Source of the DNA: Xanthomonas translucens pv. translucens DSM 18974
GTDB lineage: Bacteria; Pseudomonadota; Gammaproteobacteria; Xanthomonadales; Xanthomonadaceae
Direction of reading: 5' to 3'
Length of the DNA: 5,187 nucleotides
NCBI RefSeq assembly: GCF_000331775.1
Contig: NZ_CAPJ01000025.1
Span: forward strand, 1 to 5,187
Shown here: one piece after another, positions 1-5,187 of the stretch
Layout: every line of letters begins with the position of its first letter
Position numbering within the stretch: the first letter of the stretch is position 1
Made by a program: the position numbers and the translations under genes
Notes under the pieces: model-generated
What the model was told of the DNA's origin: nothing
Databases searched by the model: none
Seen by the model: the letters and a program-made list of their open reading frames with translations, nothing else

Positions 1-1
1 C

Positions 2-364
2 TGGCGCTGGCCGGCCGACGGCGCGGTGGTCAGCCGTTTCGTGGTCGGCGAGACCACCAGGCAGGGCGTGGACATCGCCGGCAGCAGCGGCCAGGCGGTG
101 CGTGCCGCCGCCGATGGCGTGGTGGTGTATTCGGGCGCCGGCCTGGTCGGCTACGGCGAACTGATCATCATCAAGCACAACGAGCAATGGCTGTCGGCCT
201 ACGGCCACAACCGCAAGCGCCTGGTCAACGAAGGCCAGAACGTGAAGGCCGGCGAGCAGATCGCCGAGATGGGCCGCAGCGGCGCGGCGCGCGACATGCT
301 GCACTTCGAGATTCGCTACAACGGCAAGCCGGTCGATCCGCTGTTGTACCTGCCCAGCAAGTAA
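2..364 (+). CDS. nlpD: NlpD-like LytM/M23-domain protein, C-terminal part (5' end outside window)
   Basis: This is the last 120 codons of an envelope protein; the reading frame is open from base 2 and ends with TAA at 362-364. The visible part is one LytM/M23 peptidase-fold domain and aligns closely with the C terminus of E. coli NlpD: the domain opening W-x-W-P-x-x-G, then GVDIAGSSGQAV, GYGELIIIKHN, and the closing LHFEIRYNGKPVDPLLYLP. In active M23 enzymes the first zinc ligand is the His of HxGxD; here that position is Arg (codon 59-61), although Asp (71-73) remains. The catalytic first His of the HxH motif is Met (296-298), while the second His (302-304) and the central His (206-208) remain. 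This degenerate pattern is typical of NlpD, which activates an AmiC-type amidase during daughter-cell separation rather than cutting peptidoglycan. The signal/lipobox and LysM regions would lie upstream and cannot be checked. An EnvC-like or other LytM factor is the main alternative, but the closing motif favours NlpD. Confidence 0.9.
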   Translation, partial: WRWPADGAVVSRFVVGETTRQGVDIAGSSGQAVRAAADGVVVYSGAGLVGYGELIIIKHNEQWLSAYGHNRKRLVNEGQNVKAGEQIAEMGRSGAARDMLHFEIRYNGKPVDPLLYLPSK

Positions 365-426
365 CCGGCACGTCGTCGGTCGGGCAGATCCCCGGCCCGG
401 CGCAGCGTGCCGGGCGTTGGGCGCTC

Positions 427-460
427 AGCGGCGCAGCGCGCAGCTGTCGCCGCTTTTTTT
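427..460 (+). terminator. Intrinsic terminator of nlpD
   Basis: The stem pairs AGCGGCG (427-433) plus CAGC (434-437) with GCTG (443-446) plus CGCCGCT (448-454), with one bulged T at 447 and a five-base loop. A run of seven T follows at 454-460. It lies about 60 bp after the nlpD stop codon and points in the nlpD direction. A second GC-rich hairpin just upstream (395-401 with 409-415) has no T run and may only protect the 3' end of the transcript. Confidence 0.8.
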
Positions 461-466
461 GCTTTT

Positions 467-533
467 GTAGGAGCGGCTTCAGCCGCGACAGGGCATGACC
501 TGTGATGGTTGGTCGCGGCTGAGGCGCTCCTGC
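467..533. repeat. Inverted pair of REP-like GTAG palindromes
   Basis: The left unit (467-489) starts with GTAG and contains its own hairpin: GCGGCT (473-478), two-base loop, AGCCGC (481-486). The right unit (512-533, minus orientation) is an imperfect inverted copy: it begins GCAGGAGCG on the minus strand and shares the 11 bases GTCGCGGCTGA with the complement of the left unit, but has lost one base and carries a few changes. Between them ACAGG (488-492) and CCTGT (499-503) can form a small inner hairpin. A GTAG or similar tetranucleotide heading a short stem-loop, in inverted pairs, is how RAYT-associated REPs such as the SMAG repeats of Stenotrophomonas look. The element lies in the gap between convergently transcribed genes, a usual REP location. 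Copy number elsewhere in the genome cannot be seen here. Confidence 0.65.
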
Positions 534-587
534 AACGCGTGGCGGCTGTAACCCATAGATCACACACTGCTCGGCGCGGTGTCAGGC

Positions 588-962
588 TCAGCCCTCGAGC
601 AGGAACCCGACCGCCACGCGCCGGCCTTCGGCCGCCAGCACGTTGTAGGTGCGCGCCGCCGCGGCGTTGTTCATCACTTCGATGCCGATGCCGCGGGTCA
701 GGAACAGCGCCAGCGCGGCGGCAGCGGGGAAGACCTGGCGTTCGCCGGTACCCAGGATCACCAGCGCCGGGTTCATTTCCAGCAAGGGCTGCAGGTGCTG
801 GGGCTGCAGCTCGGCCGCGGCCGGCGCATCCCACGTCTCGACCAGGGTGTCCGGGGCGAGAATGAAGCTGCGGGTGAGCAGGCGGTCGTTCACCTTGGCC
901 TGGCGGCCGTCGGCCATGCGCAGGGTGTAGGCGTAGTCGGGCAGGTCGTGGGTCAGCTGCAT
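588..962 (-). CDS. Mth938-fold (DUF498/DUF598) family protein
   Basis: This is a complete 124-residue protein with no signal peptide or membrane segment. It matches the small Mth938-like family (Pfam DUF498/DUF598), whose structural representatives include Xanthomonas Xcc1710 and whose eukaryotic relative is the complex I assembly factor NDUFAF3. Family hallmarks visible are LVILGTGERQVFP (residues 67-79) and the glycine-rich stretch GIGIEVMNNAAAARTYNVL (91-109), ending with a hydrophobic tail near GRRVAVGFLLEG. Length fits a complete family member. The biochemical role in bacteria is not established, and no catalytic residues are claimed. The ATG lies 19 bp after the yhbY stop codon and has no clear Shine-Dalgarno sequence, so it is probably cotranscribed and translated together with yhbY. 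A link to ribosome assembly through that pairing is only an inference from context. Confidence 0.9.
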   Translation of the reverse strand: MQLTHDLPDYAYTLRMADGRQAKVNDRLLTRSFILAPDTLVETWDAPAAAELQPQHLQPLLEMNPALVILGTGERQVFPAAAALALFLTRGIGIEVMNNAAAARTYNVLAAEGRRVAVGFLLEG

Positions 963-981
963 GATGGCACCGGCAAGCGGA

Positions 982-1287
982 TCAGCCGCGCGGCAGCACG
1001 ATCTGGCGGTCTTCCTTGGCCGGGCGATACAGGACCGCGGTGTGGCCGATGCGCTGCACCAGCACGCTGTGCGATTGCTCCACCAGGCTGGCGATACTCG
1101 CGTCGCGGGCCTCGCGGTCGTCGCCGCCGACCTTCACCTTGACCAGCTCGTGGCGCTCCAGCACCTCGTCCAGTTCGGCCAGGAAGGCCGGCGTGACGCC
1201 CTTGCCGCCAATCTGCAACAGGGGTTTGAGGTCGTGTGCCAGGCCGCGCAGGAAGCGGTTCTGGGACGGAGTCAGGCTGATCGACAT
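982..1287 (-). CDS. yhbY: YhbY, CRS1-YhbY domain RNA-binding ribosome assembly factor
   Basis: This is a 101-residue protein consisting of a single CRS1-YhbY (CRM) RNA-binding domain. It lines up along its whole length with E. coli YhbY (97 residues): RGLAHDLKPLLQIGGKGVT (residues 14-32) with the GGKG loop at 27-30, ERHELVKVKV (44-53), and the ending VLYRPAKEDRQIVLPRG. The family binds RNA through that loop and associates with pre-50S ribosomal particles. The start MSISLTPSQ was chosen because it aligns with the E. coli N terminus; the open frame continues far upstream (to about 1638) but there runs antisense through rlmE and has no family similarity. No obvious ribosome binding site precedes the ATG. 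It is divergent from rlmE, another large-subunit maturation gene, with 66 bp between the two starts, as in E. coli, and leads a unit with the Mth938-fold gene. Confidence 0.95.
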   Translation of the reverse strand: MSISLTPSQNRFLRGLAHDLKPLLQIGGKGVTPAFLAELDEVLERHELVKVKVGGDDREARDASIASLVEQSHSVLVQRIGHTAVLYRPAKEDRQIVLPRG

Positions 1288-1353
1288 GCAGGCGGGAACA
1301 GGGTTGCCAAGGGCGATCAGGGTATCATGGCCGCCCACCCCGACCGCGCTCCC
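1288..1353. promoter_or_regulatory. Divergent yhbY/rlmE intergenic region, tentative promoter
   Basis: These 66 bp must carry, or adjoin, promoters for both directions. The only hexamer resembling a sigma-70 -10 box on the plus strand is TATCAT (1323-1328); a well-spaced -35 box is not visible, because TTGCCA (1304-1309) leaves only 13 bp between them. If TATCAT is used, transcription would begin near 1335 and rlmE would have a very short leader. No convincing minus-strand promoter was seen; yhbY transcripts may start inside rlmE. No sigma-32 type pair was found. Confidence 0.25.
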
Positions 1354-1986
1354 ATGGCAACCCGCAGCAAAAGCAGCCAACGCTGGCTCCGCGAACATTT
1401 CGCCGACCCCTTCGTGAAGAAGGCTCAGGCCGAAGGCATGCGGTCGCGTGCCGCCTACAAGCTGGAAGAGCTGCTGCAGCGCGACAAGCTGCTCAAGCCG
1501 GACATGCTGGTGGTCGATCTCGGCGCCGCGCCGGGCGGCTGGTCGCAGCAGGTGCGCAAGTCGCTGGGCGAGCGTGGCCGGGTGCTGGCGCTGGACATCC
1601 TGGAGATGCCGCCGCTGGCCGGCGTGGAGTTCCTTCACGGCGACTTCAGGGAGGAGGAGGTGCTATCGCAGTTCGAGGCGATGCTCGGCGACAACCGGGT
1701 AGACCTTGTGCTGTCGGATATGGCCCCCAATAAAAGCGGCATGGATGCGGTGGACCAGCCGCGGATGATGCACCTGGCCGAATTGGCGATGGCGTTCGCC
1801 GATAGCCACCTCAAACCGGGCGGGGCGTTCCTGATCAAGCTGTTCCAGGGCGTCGGGTCCGACGATTACATCCGCCAGATGCGCCGCCGTTACGAAAAGG
1901 TGTCCATCCGCAAACCGGCCGCATCGCGCAAGCGCTCGCCGGAGGTCTATGTCCTCGGACAGGGCAAGCGTGCCCAGATCAAGTAA
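1354..1986 (+). CDS. rlmE: 23S rRNA (U2552-2'-O)-methyltransferase RlmE
   Basis: RlmE (FtsJ/RrmJ) transfers a methyl group from S-adenosylmethionine to the 2'-OH of U2552 in the A loop of 23S rRNA, a late step in 50S maturation. The 210-residue product is close to the E. coli length of 209. Visible motifs are RWLREHFADPFVKKAQ near the N terminus, the SAM-binding VVDLGAAPGGWSQ (residues 53-65), SDMAPNKSG (121-129) and FLIKLFQG (159-166). The catalytic tetrad of the family is present as K36, D122, K162 and E197, matching E. coli K38, D124, K164 and E199. The start was set by alignment; an in-frame ATG at 1327 would add nine residues and has an AGGG at 1319-1322, but those residues (MAAHPDRAP) are not expected in the family. 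The TAA stop is 53 bp before ftsH, suggesting cotranscription. Confidence 0.97.
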   Translation: MATRSKSSQRWLREHFADPFVKKAQAEGMRSRAAYKLEELLQRDKLLKPDMLVVDLGAAPGGWSQQVRKSLGERGRVLALDILEMPPLAGVEFLHGDFREEEVLSQFEAMLGDNRVDLVLSDMAPNKSGMDAVDQPRMMHLAELAMAFADSHLKPGGAFLIKLFQGVGSDDYIRQMRRRYEKVSIRKPAASRKRSPEVYVLGQGKRAQIK

Positions 1987-2032
1987 GCTGAACCCGTCGC
2001 ATCACGCATCGAGAAAGAGTTGAAGGGACACC

Positions 2033-2036
2033 GGAG
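2033..2036 (+). promoter_or_regulatory. Ribosome binding site deciding the ftsH start
   Basis: GGAG at 2033-2036 lies only three bases before the first ATG (2040) but nine bases before the second in-frame ATG (2046). Another purine stretch, AAGGG at 2023-2027, is 12 bases from the first ATG. Spacing therefore slightly favours a start at 2046 (MNDLTKN). The two candidate proteins differ by only two residues. Confidence 0.5.
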
Positions 2037-2039
2037 CCA

Positions 2040-3980
<1,941 letters not shown>

Positions 3981-4000
3981 TCAAGTAATCGGCTTGTTAG

Positions 4001-4033
4001 AAAAAAAGCCAGGGAGCGATCCCTGGCTTTTTT
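4001..4033. terminator. Strong, possibly bidirectional intrinsic terminator after ftsH
   Basis: A perfect nine-base-pair stem AGCCAGGGA (4007-4015) / TCCCTGGCT (4020-4028) encloses a GCGA tetraloop of GNRA type. It is flanked by seven A on the left (4001-4007) and six T on the right (4028-4033), so further A-T pairs can extend the stem. It begins 20 bp after the ftsH stop codon and should end the rlmE-ftsH transcript. The A tract would become a U tract for transcription from the other side, but no minus-strand gene is seen to use it. Confidence 0.95.
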
Positions 4034-4048
4034 GTTGTCGGTGCTTTT

Positions 4049-4108
4049 GTAGATCTGGCAGTGCAGGACAGGCCGCCGGAGTGGCGATGGCATCGCTCCT
4101 GCCGATCT
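4049..4108. repeat. Degenerate REP-like inverted repeat
   Basis: An outer stem pairs AGATC (4051-4055) and GGCAG (4057-4061), with a bulged T at 4056, with CTGCC (4099-4103) and GATCT (4104-4108). It encloses an inner hairpin GCGAT (4084-4088) / ATCGC (4092-4096). Read on the minus strand from 4102, the unit begins GCAGGAGCG followed by a hairpin, the same head as the right-hand unit at 512-533. The left edge, GCTTTTGTAG (4043-4052), is identical to the ten bases at 461-470 that lead into the first GTAG repeat. It is interpreted as a decayed copy of the same repeat family; the weaker symmetry makes this less certain. Confidence 0.45.
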
Positions 4109-4133
4109 TTTGGACGCATCCCGCCGCCGCGTC

Positions 4134-4150
4134 GTCGTAGGCGCTACGAC
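4134..4150. repeat. Perfect 7-bp inverted repeat upstream of folP
   Basis: GTCGTAG (4134-4140) and CTACGAC (4144-4150) are perfect inverted copies around the three-base spacer GCG. The element is about 180 bp before the folP start. It could be a hairpin remnant of a GTAG-type repeat (GTAG at 4137-4140) or a binding site for a dimeric regulator. No T run follows, so it is not an intrinsic terminator. Confidence 0.5.
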
Positions 4151-4316
4151 TGGGCGACAATGGCGTTCCGTCATCACTGCCCGCCGCCCATGCCATCGCT
4201 CGCCCGTTCATCGCTGCCGCCGCTTGCCAACGCCGCCGTCGCCACGACGCTTCGCGCTGCCGCCCCGGTCGCAACCAAAGACACGCGCAGCATTCCCACG
4301 CAGCGTGGCAACGCCC

Positions 4317-4321
4317 AGGAG
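4317..4321 (+). promoter_or_regulatory. folP ribosome binding site
   Basis: AGGAG ends eight bases before the ATG at 4330, a good Shine-Dalgarno match and spacing. It supports this start codon. Confidence 0.75.
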
Positions 4322-4329
4322 TACCGCTG

Positions 4330-5187
4330 ATGTTCGAGACCTCGCCGAGCCTGGATTGCGGCGGCCGCCGCCTGCTGCTGGATCGTCCGCGGGTGATGGG
4401 CATCGTCAACGTCACCCCCGACTCGTTTTCCGACGGCGGTGCGCATGCGACGGTGGAGGCGGCCGTGGCACACGGCCTGCGCCTGGTGGAGGAGGGCGCC
4501 GACCTGCTCGACATCGGCGGCGAATCGACCCGTCCCGCCGCTACCCCGGTGTCGGTGGAAGAAGAATTGCGCCGGGTCATCCCGGTGATCGAGCGGCTGG
4601 CGGAGCAGACCGCGGTGCCGCTGAGCGTGGACACCTTCAAGCCGGAAGTGATGCGCGCGGCGGTCGCCGCCGGCGCCGGCATGATCAACGACATCCAGGC
4701 CCTGCGCCGTCCCGGCGCACTGGACGCGGCGGCGGAGCTGCGGGTGCCGGTGGTGCTGATGCACATGCCCGACGACGCCTATGCCGCCGGCAGCGCGCCG
4801 CACTACGATGACGTGGTCGGCGAGGTGCACCGGTTCCTGGCCGAGCGCATCTTCGCCGCGGAAATGGCCGGCATCGACAAGCGCCGCCTGCTGGTCGATC
4901 CTGGTTTCGGGTTCGGCAAAGGCACCGCCGACAATCTGCAGTTGCTGGCGCAGCTGTCGCGCCTGGTCGAACTGGGCGTGCCGGTGCTGGCCGGTCTGTC
5001 GCGCAAGCGCAGCATCGGCGAACTGACCGGGCGCACCGCGCCGGAGCAGCGCGTGGCCGGCTCGGTGGCGGCGCACCTGCTGGCGGCGCAGCGCGGCGCG
5101 CTGCTGCTGCGCGTGCACGACGTCGCCGCCACGGTCGATGCGTTGAAGATCTGGCAGGCGCTGGCGGCGGTGCCGCTGCCGCGCAGC
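4330..5187 (+). CDS. folP: Dihydropteroate synthase FolP (3' end outside window)
   Basis: FolP condenses para-aminobenzoate with 6-hydroxymethyl-7,8-dihydropterin pyrophosphate to give 7,8-dihydropteroate in folate synthesis and is the target of sulfonamides. The 286 codons visible cover essentially the whole TIM-barrel (E. coli 282 residues), with no stop before the edge; probably only a short tail is missing. Motifs: MGIVNVTPDSFSDGG (residues 23-37) with N27; DIGGESTRPA (61-70) with D61 and R68; SVDTFKP (99-105) with D101; MINDIQALR (118-126) with N120; LVDPGFGFGK (188-197) with D190; AGLSRKRSIG (221-230) with K226; and RVHD (261-264). Positions linked to sulfonamide resistance in other bacteria, F33 and P69 (E. 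coli F28 and P64), have the usual residues. The segment after MHM (144-146) reads PDDAYAAGSAPHYDD rather than the usual QG-containing loop. A strong terminator and a long gap precede it, so it is probably not simply read through from ftsH. Confidence 0.97.
   Translation, partial: MFETSPSLDCGGRRLLLDRPRVMGIVNVTPDSFSDGGAHATVEAAVAHGLRLVEEGADLLDIGGESTRPAATPVSVEEELRRVIPVIERLAEQTAVPLSVDTFKPEVMRAAVAAGAGMINDIQALRRPGALDAAAELRVPVVLMHMPDDAYAAGSAPHYDDVVGEVHRFLAERIFAAEMAGIDKRRLLVDPGFGFGKGTADNLQLLAQLSRLVELGVPVLAGLSRKRSIGELTGRTAPEQRVAGSVAAHLLAAQRGALLLRVHDVAATVDALKIWQALAAVPLPRS

Larger units (their letters stand above)
4034..4316. other. ftsH-folP intergenic region
   Basis: This stretch separates the ftsH terminator from the folP ribosome binding site. 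It contains two palindromic segments (4049-4108 and 4134-4150). No tRNA or recognisable small RNA was seen. Since the terminator upstream is strong, a folP promoter is expected here, but I could not point to a convincing -35/-10 pair; TTGCCA at 4224-4229 has no good partner. An 89-codon open frame (4061-4330) crosses it and ends in TGATG overlap with the folP start. Its first third is arginine- and proline-rich, as expected from out-of-frame GC-rich DNA, and it has no recognisable domain, so it is not annotated as a gene. Confidence 0.6.

Noticed and set aside
395..415. GC-rich hairpin (GCCCGGC / GCCGGGC) as a terminator
   Set aside because: No T run follows it; the hairpin at 427-454 with seven T behind it is the better terminator.
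467..533. Inverted repeats as insertion sequence ends or a CRISPR repeat
   Set aside because: No transposase lies between the arms, there is no regular spacing and only one pair; REP-like structure explains them better.
961..1353. Upstream in-frame extension of rlmE to 961
   Set aside because: This stretch is antisense to yhbY, which is a clear gene, and adds residues with no similarity to RlmE; the family length is reached from 1354.
1288..1638. N-terminal extension of yhbY
   Set aside because: The extra residues come from the antisense of rlmE, and the MSISLTPSQ start aligns with the N terminus of E. coli YhbY.
1987..2039. Heat-shock (sigma-32) promoter for ftsH in the rlmE-ftsH gap
   Set aside because: ftsH is heat-inducible in E. 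coli, so a CTTGAA / CCCCAT-type pair was looked for here and upstream of rlmE, but none with acceptable spacing was found.
4174..5118. 314-codon open frame on the minus strand opposite folP
   Set aside because: It is antisense to folP, rich in Arg, Gln, His and Ala, and has no recognisable family pattern; the plus-strand frame carries every dihydropteroate synthase motif.

Overview
The window is a high-GC chromosomal segment of ordinary core genes, most likely from a member of the Xanthomonadaceae (Xanthomonas, Stenotrophomonas, Lysobacter or a relative). Three things point there: near-identity of the FtsH, RlmE and YhbY core motifs to the gammaproteobacterial proteins; the gene order (nlpD end, a small Mth938-fold gene, yhbY, then rlmE-ftsH-folP); and an intergenic GTAG-headed palindromic repeat of the kind known from that family. 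The genus cannot be fixed from the sequence alone.

Layout. Positions 2-364 (+) are the 3' end of an nlpD-type gene: a LytM/M23 domain lacking two catalytic-site histidines, so probably an amidase activator. It is closed by an intrinsic terminator at 427-460. A pair of inverted REP-like repeats (467-533) follows in the convergent gap. On the minus strand, yhbY (1287-982) and a Mth938-fold gene (962-588) form a tight two-gene unit transcribed away from rlmE. On the plus strand, rlmE (1354-1986) and ftsH (2040-3980) are 53 bp apart and are probably cotranscribed. A very strong hairpin terminator (4001-4033) ends that unit. A gap of about 350 bp with further palindromes (4049-4108 and 4134-4150) separates it from folP (4330 onward), which runs off the right edge without a stop codon.

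How the genes fit together. YhbY (binds pre-50S particles) and RlmE (2'-O-methylates U2552 of 23S rRNA) both act in large-subunit ribosome assembly and are divergently arranged, as in E. coli. FtsH is the membrane AAA+ zinc protease that degrades regulators and misassembled membrane proteins. FolP is dihydropteroate synthase of the folate pathway and the target of sulfonamides. NlpD acts in septal peptidoglycan splitting. The arrangement matches the classic yhbY / rlmE-ftsH-folP-glmM neighbourhood, so glmM would be expected just right of the window.

I found no undescribed system, mobile element, CRISPR array or RNA gene. The parts most worth a second look are the palindromic repeats placed directly after both intrinsic terminators and the terminator-plus-palindrome gap that separates folP from ftsH.
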